Positions 36,501 through 44,179 of a stretch of DNA of 64,000 nt are shown piece after piece. The position numbers and the translations under genes are program-made. This DNA is from Nelumbo lutea (Eukaryota > Streptophyta > Magnoliopsida > Proteales > Nelumbonaceae). The notes under the pieces were generated by a model, which did no database searches, was not told the DNA's origin, and was given only the letters and a program-made list of their open reading frames with translations. Every line of letters begins with the position of its first letter. Position 1 is the first letter of the stretch. The stretch spans positions 20,824,378 through 20,888,377 of the forward strand of contig JAKGHH010000008.1 of NCBI GenBank assembly GCA_022828595.1. Reading direction: 5' to 3'.

Positions 36501-39500
36501 TATCAGCTTCAGTATCGCTGGTTAATCTCAGCTTCAGTGTTCAGTATCGCTGGATTTCAGCTGGTAATCTCAGCTTCAGTATCACTGGACCTGTTAATCT
36601 TAGCTTCAGCCTCGACTGTTAATCTCAGCCTCGACTGGTTATTATCACTCTGGATTTCAGCTTCAGCATCGCTTCTCTGCTGAAATGAAAGATTCTCACT
36701 TCGAGGGGCGTTGGCAGAGAATGTCACCTGGCGACCGTCCTCAAGGAAGGGGAGGTAGCAGATCGCCGATGGTTTTGGTGCGACCCCTCCAGCTCTTGCT
36801 TCTGGGTTCGAACGTCACTGTCACCGAACCAGCTCCTCTTCTGTATTTTCCACACAAGCCGTTCCTCACTCCCTCTCTTTCTCAAAATTTTCCACTGGGG
36901 TCGCACGGTTTTGGTGCGACCCCAAATCCATGATTTTGGGATCTAACATCCCACATATTTCTCATCCCATCCCTCTCTTTCCCTCAAAACAAATGAGAGA
37001 ACTCGTCCCCATCCCACAAACCAAACTGAGCCTTAGGCATTCAAAGAGTCCCTGGCCTCTTCTAAATAGTGACTTAATCTCCATGGTCCCCCTTCCTTTT
37101 CTCTTAACCATTTTATTGTATTTTCTGAATCACCTGCAATGGTTATATTTTGAAATCCCAAACTTTTTATTATTCTGATTCCTGTGAGGGCAGCCATAAA
37201 TTCAGCCTTTGAGGAATCTGCCATGCCTATAGGACCGCTGAAAGTCCAAACGATGTTGCCCTTTTGTCCTGCCTCCAACTTCTCTTTTAAACTGACACAG
37301 AGATATCTGCACATATGTTCCATGCCATGTAGGGCACTTCAATATTTAGTGTAAATCCCACACCCAATGCCTTGTCCAGTTGTGCCCATGTCATATCTGT
37401 TAATCGTAGTTTTTAAAGGCTTCAATAGGAATAATAGACGAAAATATGTTTACATTATTCCATAACTATGAATGTGGTTTTAATTACAATATTCATGCTG
37501 TCTTAGTATCATTTATCTTAAAACCTTTTTGGTTTTGATGTTGCACAACTGGATCAGTTCACAAGATCTCTGGCTGGTTGTAGCGGACACCACTATCACC
37601 AGGGTTAGGGGGTCATGGGTAGGGGGATGGGCTACCCCTGTTGCATAGCTCCATGAACCAAAAAGCAGAAAAAAATGGTTTCAAAACATCTCCATAGTTA
37701 CAATTTCATATCTACCTAACTTTCATTGTGTTATGTGTCAAATATATACTATCATGTCATGCTATCATTAAACAAGATACACCACAAGACCCCCTCCTAT
37801 AGATGAACAGTAGGCTTGCATGAACTATTGCAAGCAAATGATGGCAAACTATTGACCACTAAAAAGGTTTTTCTAACTTGAGAGTATACAATCTCATCCT
37901 TGGAAATTCTTACACCAGTTATTGCTCCATCATGCATTTAAAAAAATAATCTTACATAAATGGCCAACAGCATCTAAGGAAGAAATATTGTAAGAAATAA
38001 GATTAATAAAAAATAAAATATAACAGCTCACAATAAGGTACCCAACTTACAAATTCCATGTTAGTTTCTATGCACAAAACAATATAATATACAGAAGATC
38101 AAGGAACAAGTGGTGTTTGTTTATGTGATGGCTTTCTTTTCCTAATTTATTATTCATTTCTTTTTCTAACAAACTAATAGCAAATTAGAAACACAACTAA
38201 TACCATACCAAATGAAAGAATTTAGAGATGAAACAGAGAGGTATTCTAGGGTGACTAAAGTAATCATAAAAAAACAAGGAAGAAACTTTTTTCCAACAAA
38301 AATAATCATCTTTCCAATAGCCTATTATAGAAAACAGATAAAACATTTTGGCTGAGGAAAATCCATGATGGATTCATCATATTTCTTGTAGATGCTTACC
38401 CGCAAAGAAATCTTGCTAACTTTAAGATAGCTTCAAGCTCAAAGCTTAGTGGTGAGACTCTGCAAAGGAAGAATTAGAAAACAAACTATAAGGGGGTATC
38501 AACCATGAATAAAATGAATAAAGTTAAATTAAAATTGAAGTATCTCCTCAGGAGAGGGATGCATGGCTGTTTTTTGCTTTTGTATCTTCCTCACTTTTCA
38601 TTTTGTCAATCAATCCTTATTACTGATCAAAGAAAGAAGCTTTGATGTGAATTATCAAAACAACAAAAAAAACAAAAGAAGCTTTGATGTGTCCAGGTAG
38701 AGGAAACCTGCTCCCCCAAGAGAGGAGGCATATGTGTGGTTGATTTCTATGGGAAGTATCCTCACTCAAGACAAATTGAAGAAAAAAGGTCATCAGTTTC
38801 CAAGTAGATGTGTTCTTTGTAAGATGGATGAGGAAAACATTCTTCACTTGCCGGTGCAATGCAGATATGTAAGAAGCATTTGGGCCTACTTTTTCAAACT
38901 CTTTAACATTTCTGGATGGGCTCCTAATGATTATAAGTATATTTTTGGCTGCTGGCCAAGGGTACATGGGAACTCCAAAGCAAAAATAATCTGTAGCTGT
39001 GTGCTGGGAGGTAATGGAAGCAAAGAAATAAGAGAATATTAGAGGATAAAATGAGAAGCAACAAAGAATTGGGGGCTGTGATCAGCTCAAGGATTGTTGG
39101 TTGGGTGTTAGTTCTGCCAGAATTTGAAGGCCTTCGTAAAGAAAATTTTGCAGCTAAGTTTTGGAGTACTTTGAATGTTTAATTCTGATGTATTTCTTTG
39201 TTGGTTCTCTCTTGTATGTGGTGGGATGACCTCTTGTCACCTAAACATTGTATTTTGCTATTTTATTGAATAAATTTTCTTCTTTATCAATCTTCAAGAA
39301 AAAAGAAAGAAAGAAGCTTTCATTCATTACTAATTAAAAATAGAGAATTAAAAATAAAATAAAATAGAAGACCACCTTTGAGCATTTTCTTGAATAGACT
39401 TTCTGTAATGAGCAATCACATTATTGTAACGACACTTCACCTCATCCTCCAGAACTGGATCCTTTTGGCTGATCCGATCTATCTGATTGCATAAGAAACA

Positions 39501-42500
39501 CAAATAGCATAAGCTTCACAAATGTAATTGACATTTATTCAACTAAAACATGACAATGAACAGCATTTCAACTAGAAATGCTAGAACAATCTAAATTCTA
39601 TAAAAAGAACTCTTAACCTAAAGACCATGTAAGGTATATTTGTATACTTGACCCAAAAGATGAGCGACCCTCAGATATACCTGTGTCACACACATTGATG
39701 GGTTTTTTTTTATTATTATCAGCAATAGATTGTCCTAAACATTGAAGGATTTAATTATTCAACTGAACACCAAAAAAAGGGCATCATTCAACCAAAAATT
39801 GAATCGCTGAGCAACTGACAATGGTAATGGTAGACTGATAGATGGGCCATCCTCAGATCTACCAATGCCATACAATTAAGTCCTACATGTAGGTAGCCAG
39901 TGAACCATTTCCAACCAGCCAACAATCAACCCAATCAGATAAAGATAGCTAGCATACTAACATAATTTAGACAGGTTACTGTATTTTTAGATTGGAATGT
40001 TACTGTCATCCTTATAAGACAGGTTTTAGCATTTGTGATCTCTTATTGGATTCATAAAACAGGCATTGCCTTGCTCTTTAATGTTCAGTAATGTACTGTG
40101 CACACATCTAGACTCTAGAGTGAAGTGGAGTCTATTTAACTTCACTTTATTCCTGTCCAATATTTCTAATCTTCTACTTGAGAGGATGTGCCTACCAGCA
40201 AGGCGCATACACTACCCTCCAATGCCCCAGCATACCAGAAATAATCCCCTGTTAGCCTCGCAAGTTCTATTGCTGTAGAGTAATGGGCATTGGCATCAAC
40301 AGGTGATCCTGCAAGCAAGCAATAATCTCCTATTGTCTTTTGTGCGCGGCCAAGCCTCCGTTTTTTGGCCTTGATAACCTGCAGTTTCAAAAGGTAGGAA
40401 GAATCAAGTTAAAACAGCTGAATCAACGGTACCTTGGGATGATATTAGATGCTCTAAAATAAAAAGTAATAAAGAAGGAGAAAGAAGGAACACGAAAACA
40501 ATTGCCAAATCCTTAGGACACCTAAACATAAACCTCCTCTGAACTAAGACTGGCTTGAGAATCTAATGGTGTCTTCAGAATAGTTCCAGTAGATTCTGCA
40601 CGAAGAACCCATTTTTCGAATTCCATCAGTAATGAAGCAGCAATGTCTTGCACCATCGTTTGCAAGTGAAATTCTAGAGTTTGCAGATCCGCAGGAGGAA
40701 ACAATATTAAGTTGTCTCCCCTTTTACCACCATCTTCCAGCTGTACCAGAAAATATTCATTTAATTCAGAAAATTAATGGAAGGGTGCAAACTAGTGGGG
40801 AAACTTCAATAATTGGTGTTTCTGTTCTCTAAAATTCATAGTACAGCAAAGCAACAATGTTAACAACATTCAAACCTACATGACTTGAAATCTGTACATA
40901 TAGAACAAAAAAAAATGTAAAAATAAAACACTGCAAAATCTACTCATTAAAAAGAAGACCTTGAATATATTTACATGCTATGTAGCAATGACCCCATTTT
41001 TTGAATGAAAACACATACACACATCAGCAGCTATTATCTACCAGTCTCAAATAACAAGTGTACCAAAAATAAAATAGAACTTATCAGTTATCACAATTTA
41101 CCAAATCTTTATTTTTCTTCACTCTTTTTTTGAATAGCATAATGATTTTACTGTCAGACATGATTTATAGGCTCTCTTATAGTTGAAGTGCATCAAATTA
41201 TATACTTGCCTATAATTCTACAAGCCTCTTGGGCTTATTATATACTCGTCTTTAGTAACATCGCTTTCACAAAACACCTCTCAGATTCCAGAAGAAATTT
41301 AACCTACTTCAGTCCCTCTTTTGGGGAAAAGAGGAAATCTCTTTTGGAAAGCAGTAATTCATGCTTTGATGTGGGGAATCTGGAAAGAAAGGAACAGAAG
41401 AATATTTAAGGATAGCTTCTCCTCCTTGGGTAGTATTTGTGAGAAGATCTTATCCCAAATCTTTTCTTGGATGCTGGTCCACCAGCTCTTTGATGGGGTG
41501 AGCAGAGGGGAGTTAAAAAGAAACTGATTGCAAATCCTGTATACTTCCCCTTCCTCTCCAACTGTACCAACTCTTCCTCCCCTAAGTAAGGAGTGTGATT
41601 CCCTGTTGCAGTTTGATGGCAGTTTTAGAAGGTAACTGCTTCCTCCACCAGCAGCTGGAATAGGGGGTACTACTGGAGGCATCTTGTGGGCCTTTAGTGG
41701 CCCAGTTCAAGCTGCAGATGCCTCTGAAGCAGAAGTCAGCTCCCTTCTAGAAGGCTTAAGAGTTGCTAAGAGGCTCCATTTCAGTCCATTAGCAGTAGAA
41801 GGAGACTCAAGAATTACCATTAAGTGGGCAAAAGAATAAGATGAGGGACCGTAGAGGCTAGCTCACCTCCTTGCTGAAATTCATGAGCTGTCTTCTCTGC
41901 TGAACTGCACCTTTAGATGGATTCCTCGGAAGATCAATAGAACAGCAAATGTTTTAGCAAAGCAAGGCTTGGAAGTGTTTTTTTTTTGTATGGTGCTAAC
42001 ACTTTGCCATCTTAGTTTGATACAGGCTCTTCTTTTTGTGCTTTTGTGGCCTGTTTTTACATCTCTTATGTGCATCCCTCCCCCCTTCTTTTGAATATAA
42101 GTTATCTTTCTCTTCAAAAAAAATGCAAATTTGCTCCATCGCCATAACATATGCTACAACTCAGACGTGCAATTCAAGTTATGTAGATGCACCTAAGGAA
42201 GCAAATCTAAAAGGTAGTTCTTTTTTGATTGGTAAATCTAGAAATTAGCTATTACAAGCCATTTAGGATCATAACACAGTTCCATTCGTTTTAATGTTTT
42301 GAATTAAACCAAACCTGTTTTTATTCAATTTGGTTGTTCGAAATTCCGGTGATTTCATGTACTAATCAATACGTGGTTGATGCCCATTATTTGCTACAAA
42401 CAATGTTAAAGCTTAAAGTTTGAAATACACCTGAGCATCGCCGGGGGAAAATGCAAAGCAGCGCTTGACGAGAGCCGAAGTGTAACTCTTGCAGGCAATG

Positions 42501-42841
42501 GAGAACTGAGCGGCGACGACATCGAGATCAGGTGAAGACGGACAATGGCAGAGGCCAATGACGGCGTGGATTTTACGATTGGACTGGAAATCTGCCCAGG
42601 GACTAGGAGGGGACCCACCGACCATGAACTTGAAGCGGAGGCTGCCTGTGTCCCATGGCTGGTGGGCGAATGGACTCTTCTGGTGCTCTGTGTAGAAGGA
42701 GCTGATGGCAGAAAGCTCGACCTTGCGGTGGCGCACCAGCATCGACAGGTAGTCCCTCAGCTGCGCTTGTGGAACCGGTCCGATCGGCAGCACCGCTATT
42801 CTGATCATACATCCGCTCTCGATGCTCACGTCCGGCTCCAT
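18364..42841 (-). CDS. TRS120: TRS120 (TRAPPII complex subunit, TRAPPC9 family), complete gene of ten exons
   Basis: TRS120 is a specific subunit of the TRAPPII tethering complex, which acts as a Rab guanine-nucleotide exchange factor at the trans-Golgi network and is needed in plants for cell-plate assembly and post-Golgi traffic. Ten exons with GT-AG borders and consistent phases join to 1204 residues, close to the Arabidopsis protein (about 1190). The start MEPDVSIESGCMIRIAVLPI at 42841 matches the family start, and the protein ends FHIRVVGST at 18364. Recognisable blocks are IGLCHCPSSPDLD (exon 1), KAKKRRLGRAQKTIGDY (exon 3), YRKSIQENAQR (exon 4), LGYQRKAAFFSRLVAQLYLQ (exon 6), FESQWSTLQMVVLREIL (exon 7), SAPSGPFIYTPFSKG (exon 8) and LLPDPLTFGFRLARNG (exon 9). 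No stop or frameshift interrupts it. Introns 1, 4, 5 and 6 carry LINE insertions on both strands. ALF4 is the divergent neighbour. Confidence 0.97.
18917..19122 (-). mobile_element. Candidate tRNA-derived SINE in TRS120 intron 9
   Basis: On the minus strand a unit of about 200 bp starts near CCAGTTGGTTGGTAAGG. It contains a perfect RNA polymerase III B-box pattern (GATCAAATC, 19052-19060) about 35 nt after a weak A-box, and ends in an A/T-rich tail (T-run on plus, about 18917-18927). This is the layout of a tRNA-derived SINE. Only the B-box is strong. Open frames over it (18744-19158) are by-products. Confidence 0.45.
19282..19304. repeat. (GAA)n microsatellite
   Basis: About seven GAA units in TRS120 intron 9, upstream of exon 10 in gene orientation. 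Confidence 0.9.
19511..20473 (-). CDS. TRS120: TRS120 exon 9 (residues 811-1132)
   Basis: Acceptor TTGTCAG precedes PLEYPGQTSTSDSVMPPGRR. The exon ends NKATVLWAG with donor GTATGG. 963 nt, phase 1. This is the largest exon. Confidence 0.96.
20474..21629 (-). other. TRS120 intron 8, no feature seen
   Basis: 1156 bp of AT-rich intron. I see no transposon terminus, coding remnant or long repeat. Confidence 0.7.
21630..22507 (-). CDS. TRS120: TRS120 exon 8 (residues 518-811)
   Basis: Acceptor TTTCCAG precedes LHSFPVHPSQMDIVKRNRGR. The exon ends MMVIHYAG with donor GTAGAT. 878 nt, phase 1. Confidence 0.96.
23053..23376. mobile_element. F1-type TIR element in TRS120 intron 7
   Basis: GACCCGG/CCGGTT-rich sequence with inverted ends: ACATGGTTTTCGAACC at the left against TCAATGTTTTAAAAACTG from the right. 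It belongs with the elements at 1665 and 15854. The interior has its own inverted text (GGACGGCCAGACC / GGATGGCCAAACC). The rest of intron 7 (22508-23663) holds a poly(A) tract near 22722 and nothing else clear. Confidence 0.5.
23664..23956 (-). CDS. TRS120: TRS120 exon 7 (residues 421-518)
   Basis: Acceptor TTCATAG precedes ETGPNHTDTGKMQSHSAVSS. The exon ends CADPALPFI and AG of a split Arg, with donor GTATTT. 293 nt, phase 2. Confidence 0.94.
24026..24231. mobile_element. MULE-type MITE with 9-bp TSD (206 bp)
   Basis: An identical 9-bp repeat, GAATGAGAC, flanks the element at 24017-24025 and 24232-24240. The ends AGGTTCAAAATATCGA and, inverted, AAGGTTTAAAATTCCGA form a TIR. A 9-bp TSD points to a Mutator-like transposase as mobiliser. 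Related copies are at 28784 (left end lost), 29593/33491 (split) and 35301. It has no coding capacity and lies in TRS120 intron 6. Confidence 0.75.
24241..25100. mobile_element. Second MULE-type element, adjacent to the first
   Basis: It begins directly after the right TSD of the previous element (ATATAGTTGTCAA) and ends TTGAAAACTATGT, the inverse of the start. The following 9 bp, CAATGAGAT (25101-25109), match GAATGAGAC at 7 of 9 positions. Subterminal CACCTAGGCGGGCACCTAGG and, inverted, CACCTAGGTGATGCCTAGG extend the TIR. It contains a 197-bp tandem duplication. Confidence 0.6.
24529..24922. repeat. 197-bp tandem duplication, nearly perfect
   Basis: Copies 24529-24725 and 24726-24922 start AAGTAAAAAGTAACTTGAAG and end TTTCATTAGAAC. 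The only difference I see is GGACGTC versus GGACTTC, so the duplication is recent compared with the other repeats here. Confidence 0.92.
25110..26334. other. TRS120 intron 6 stretch, mostly featureless
   Basis: No coding remnant is visible. 26020-26105 is a (TA)n/ATGTATATGG-rich tract. 26185-26330 has hAT-like text (CGACCCGGCCCAACAAAAAA, GGCCAGACCAGGCCCAGGC) without intact termini. Confidence 0.5.
26335..27560 (-). mobile_element. Two stacked LINE 3' ends (LINE-C and an older piece)
   Basis: 26335-26718 is a minus-strand LINE 3' fragment. Its text (AGCACAAGATG-type, CCCACTGAAACCTAACTGTC) is repeated in homologous form at 26770-26965, so a second LINE begins at the T-run near 26719. That second element carries RNase H (27280-27053: KLNFDGSSQGNLGPSDIGG) and the end of the zinc-binding domain (27487-27281: SFLDVKDCILTWAIQWLKTL). 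Both are broken and 5' truncated. Confidence 0.75.
27640..29213 (+). mobile_element. LINE-D, 5'-truncated, with a long open RNase H
   Basis: Plus-strand order is a zinc-binding region (27671-28177, with VWDEPIPPRIGAFCWKAFLE and WCILC) and then RNase H (28361-28900, with IKLNFDGSSEGNPGPSGVGG and VVEGDSKLVLSCLQ). After a MITE comes the terminal RNase H piece ANAFADALAKQG at 29030-29070, and finally a TTGATAAAAAAAT tail at 29202-29214. The RNase H half is open over about 145 codons before the MITE. A possible TSD is ATATCCAATTT (27625) / ATACCAATTT (29213). Confidence 0.82.
28784..28976. mobile_element. MULE-type MITE inside LINE-D RNase H
   Basis: The sequence closely matches 24045-24231 (for example TGAAACTGGTTCAGAGGGG, TATCAGGAAGCCACTGATA) and ends GAAATTTTGAACCTTG. 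The left TIR is lost. It splits the LINE-D RNase H between CKVIQA and the DLLERW-type continuation. Confidence 0.75.
29840..31869 (+). mobile_element. LINE-E, 5'-truncated, with poly(A)
   Basis: Plus-strand reading starts in the RT thumb (LPITYLGMPLGENPKSINFW, GGLGIGQLKEKNSSLLGKWL; 29907-30620). It continues with the zinc-binding region (30770-31057: CILC and ADHILLHCSF; then WGIWDERNSRICD) and RNase H (31390-31803: GDSANTIKWL, then WIPREYNHTADGLAKFG). It ends AATAAATCTTGG...CTCAAAAAAAAA at 31869. Stops separate the blocks. This is the best-preserved LINE C-terminus in the window. Confidence 0.87.
31885..31930 (-). mobile_element. Micro-insertion of a LINE tail between perfect 17-bp repeats
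   Basis: ATATAGTAATATTTATT occurs at 31885-31901 and 31914-31930. The 12-nt insert between them reads GTTTATCAAAAA on the minus strand, the LINE tail signature. Confidence 0.65.
31990..32780 (-). mobile_element. LINE-F, 5'-truncated
   Basis: The minus-strand frame 32551-32117 encodes a zinc-binding module: APSKINFFVWVAALEKCLTE, then CNLC, VNHLFLHC and WAVWVERSSRTF. The flanks share AATATTTATTATATATA (about 31963 and 32780), a likely TSD. The 3' end is near 31995. Confidence 0.8.
33771..34139 (-). mobile_element. LINE-H, 369-bp truncated insertion with 14-bp TSD
   Basis: Perfect repeats AGCTGCTCTGATAC at 33757-33770 and 34140-34153 bound the element. A T-run at 33771-33777 is its poly(A) tail. 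The insert carries only the end of RNase H (AEIMALFQGLRLAKQWGF, GDSKLLIGWLQTKSLGAW). It sits in LINE-G between CIRAA and LLWTIWEERN. Confidence 0.88.
34692..34739 (+). mobile_element. Micro-insertion of a LINE tail between 16-bp repeats
   Basis: GTATGAAGGACTTGTT (34692-34707) and GTATGAAAGGCTTGTT (34724-34739) flank ATCTATCAAAAAAAAA. Two mismatches separate the repeats, so this is an older event than the 31.9-kb one. Confidence 0.6.
34885..35176 (-). CDS. TRS120: TRS120 exon 6 (residues 323-420)
   Basis: Acceptor TTTACAG precedes LELIKEVVELLSVAVDGAKS. The exon ends KLLSFPN with donor GTGAGT. 292 nt. The end near SKLLSFPN is family-variable, so the donor is inferred from the consensus. Confidence 0.93.
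35301..35527. mobile_element. MULE-type MITE copy in TRS120 intron 5
   Basis: AAGGTTCAAAGTATCGATAC at the left and GATATTTTGAACTT at the right are inverted and match the 24026 family. The interior is diverged. I do not see a matching 9-bp TSD. Confidence 0.5.
36265..36468 (-). pseudogene. Exon-like frame carried in the Harbinger-type element
   Basis: The minus-strand frame, 36468 down to a GAAG/GTAGGA donor-like site near 36275, encodes MAVNCVICELNPTVASAGEM and SGDLRACAFLLHGNVIAYND, ending VRRVVEDWEKHYSSSPTAL. Composition and GC content are those of a plant exon rather than of intron. I do not recognise the family. Either a captured host-gene fragment or a chance frame in GC-rich DNA is possible. 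Confidence 0.35.
36897..36923. repeat. Perfect 10-bp hairpin
   Basis: GGGGTCGCAC (36897-36906) and GTGCGACCCC (36914-36923) are exact inverses around a 7-nt loop, inside the Harbinger-type element. A further GGTGCGACCCC lies at about 36778. Confidence 0.85.
37421..38399 (-). other. TRS120 intron 5, right part, no feature seen
   Basis: AT-rich intron with no coding remnant or repeat terminus that I can support. Confidence 0.65.
38400..38459 (-). CDS. TRS120: TRS120 exon 5 (residues 303-323)
   Basis: This is a 60-nt micro-exon: acceptor TTTGCAG, then VSPLSFELEAILKLARFLC, ending GCGG with donor GTAAGC, phase 2. It is recognised by its fit to the family and by splice phase. Confidence 0.93.
38633..38691 (+). 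mobile_element. Micro-insertion of a LINE tail between perfect 17-bp repeats
   Basis: AAAGAAGCTTTGATGTG occurs at 38633-38649 and 38675-38691. The 25-nt insert between them begins AATTATCAAAAC and is otherwise A-rich. A third AAAGAAGCTTT lies just past the LINE fragment at about 39310, so this site may have been hit twice. Confidence 0.65.
38692..39303 (+). mobile_element. LINE fragment in TRS120 intron 4
   Basis: The frame 38734-39042 encodes a zinc-binding module (SRCVLCKMDEENILHLPVQC, then VRSIWAYFFKLFN) on the plus strand, antisense to TRS120. The 3' part (39180-39300) ends TTTATCAATCTTCAAGAAAAA. It is 5' truncated. Confidence 0.8.
39376..39482 (-). CDS. TRS120: TRS120 exon 4 (residues 268-303)
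   Basis: Acceptor GCAATCAG precedes IDRISQKDPVLEDEVKCRYN. The 107-nt exon ends GCTCAAAG with donor GTGGTC, phase 2. Only one reading frame fits the neighbours. Confidence 0.93.
39483..40195 (-). other. TRS120 intron 3, no feature seen
   Basis: 713 bp of AT-rich intron without recognisable repeat or coding remnant. Confidence 0.7.
40196..40378 (-). CDS. TRS120: TRS120 exon 3 (residues 207-267)
   Basis: Acceptor AACTGCAG precedes VIKAKKRRLGRAQ. The exon ends GSVCALL with donor GTAGGC. 183 nt, phase 0. Confidence 0.95.
40534..40740 (-). CDS. TRS120: TRS120 exon 2 (residues 138-206)
   Basis: Acceptor GGTACAG precedes LEDGGKRGDNLILFPPADL. The donor GTTTAT follows SQASLSSEE. 207 nt, phase 0 on both sides. 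Confidence 0.95.
41190..42128 (+). mobile_element. LINE fragment in TRS120 intron 1
   Basis: Plus-strand blocks are GNLFWKAVIHALMWGIWKER (41330-41400, zinc-binding end) and then RNase H pieces (ILWAFSGPVQAADASEAEVS, VEGDSRITIKWAKE, WIPRKINRTANVLAKQGLE; about 41620-41970). The 3' end is CTCTTCAAAAAAAA at about 42124. It is antisense to TRS120, 5' truncated and interrupted by stops. Confidence 0.83.
42431..42841 (-). CDS. TRS120: TRS120 exon 1 (residues 1-137)
   Basis: The exon runs from ATG at 42841 to CTCAG with donor GTGTAT, phase 0. It ends RCFAFSPGDAQ. Confidence 0.96.
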
Positions 42842-43228
42842 CGTCGCCGCCGTTGATCGGGAAAATGTTGGTGATGGGTGGTGGGGAGGTCGGGTTGGAT
42901 TGTGAACCTCAGTCGCGATTCATTGGAATGTCTAATGGATGTGAGAGGACCGAAGAAAGAAAGGAGAGCGAGTAGAGCAGATCGGAGAAAGGTTGCGATT
43001 CAAAGTTGTTCCGGTATCATACCTTCCCGGCATCGTAGTTATTGCCGATGGGACGGTTATACTTGAGTGTCCCACCACATGAATAGATAACTGCATCCAT
43101 CATACACCACACATCTGGAACATTTTCTTGCGAGTCTCTTAATTCTCGTTCCAGGAGGAGGAGGGTCCCAAACAAATGTTCAATCCACGTGGTGTAAGAT
43201 GCATTTATGAATGAGTGCACGTCAACAA
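42842..43228 (-). promoter_or_regulatory. TRS120 5' UTR and promoter region
   Basis: GC-richer sequence directly upstream of the TRS120 ATG. It includes a pyrimidine-rich tract on the sense strand (42950-42995), typical of plant 5' UTRs, and a perfect G-box. It ends where the GGCTC terminus of the candidate nest begins. The transcription start is not determined. Confidence 0.5.
43185..43192. promoter_or_regulatory. G-box (CCACGTGG)
   Basis: A palindromic 8-bp G-box about 345 bp upstream of the TRS120 start, a binding site for bZIP and bHLH factors. A second ACGT core (GCACGTCA) lies at 43217-43224. Confidence 0.55.
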
Positions 43229-44179
43229 GGCTCGGGTTTGTTTGCGGTGCAAATTTTATTTTGCACCGGTGCAAATTGGACGGACTTTTTGATAACTGGG
43301 TTTGGAAAGAGTACAAGTGCAAAACCTTGCATTTAATATCTCTATTAGTAGAGACCCATGCTTTGAGTGAAAGTGAAATAATGGAAATACATTTTTTTCT
43401 ATTTTCCATTGTAACACTATGAACTAAGATCATTTTAGGCAAAGATTATAATGTTTAAATTATATAATATATAATTTATAGGAATAAACAAACGTATTTT
43501 AAATACACTATAACCTAATTACATTTGTTTCTTGGAGATTATTGATAATTAGTACGTATTTTCAAAAAGTAATTTTAATGGTTATAGATTTTAATTTTTG
43601 GTAACTTTTCATATTTATTAGAAATTGTGTTAATCCATTTTTGGCAATTTCTTGGATAATTTTTGGTAAATATGACAAAATTATTGGTACTTTATTTTTG
43701 GTTATTTTCTTGGCTAATTTCTGTTCATTAAATGTAATTTTCTGCTATTTACAACTCAAATTATATCTAAATAAATATAATTACTTTTAATTACAGTTTA
43801 AAATGTAATTATATTACTTACTGTTTCAAATATTATTTAAATAATATTTAAGATAAAACTATTAATTAATGAATTAATAAAAATATTAATGTTTTTAATA
43901 AGTACCGCAATTATTGAAAATACTGTAAAATATGGTTAATTATTAATATAGTATAATTATTAAAAATTTGTTAATAAAAAATTCTATTTAATAAATAATG
44001 TTAATTGATTAAAATACTATAATTATTAAAAATGTTAGTATATTAATTAAAAATACTATTAATTAATAACTTCAGTATTTTAATAAATACTTTTAATTAA
44101 TTAATAAAATATTGTATTAACTAAAAGTGCAGTTAATACTATTACTTAATAAAATGGTATAGATATGCCCTCCAATTCA

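Larger units (their letters stand above)
36127..37032. mobile_element. PIF/Harbinger-type element (906 bp) with gene-like cargo
   Basis: TTA occurs on both sides (36124-36126 and 37033-37035), the classic Harbinger TSD. The termini CGCTCCGTTTGGTTCGTGGG and, inverted from the right, GGCTCAGTTTGGTTTGTGGG form the TIR. Subterminal GGGATG repeats occur at both ends in opposite orientation (36158-36195 and 36950-37015). There is no transposase. The GC content of the interior is well above the surrounding intron; it contains an exon-like frame, a minisatellite (36495-36665) and a perfect hairpin at 36897-36923. Confidence 0.8.
35915..37420 (-). mobile_element. LINE-I, split by a Harbinger-type element
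   Basis: The minus-strand RNase H reading 37323-37036 (WTFSGPIGMADSSKAEFMAA, GDSENTIKWLREKEGGPWRL) continues across the inserted element at 36126-36050 (KLVWIPRE...ADGLAKC). It ends in a T-run near 35922 (CTCAAAAAAA on the minus strand), as in LINE-E. The two halves align to 31490-31869 on the other strand. The 5' limit is uncertain. Confidence 0.8.

Noticed and set aside
43017..43442. 141-codon frame on the minus strand upstream of TRS120
   Set aside because: It crosses the TRS120 5' region and the proposed GGCTC terminus, and shows no family resemblance.
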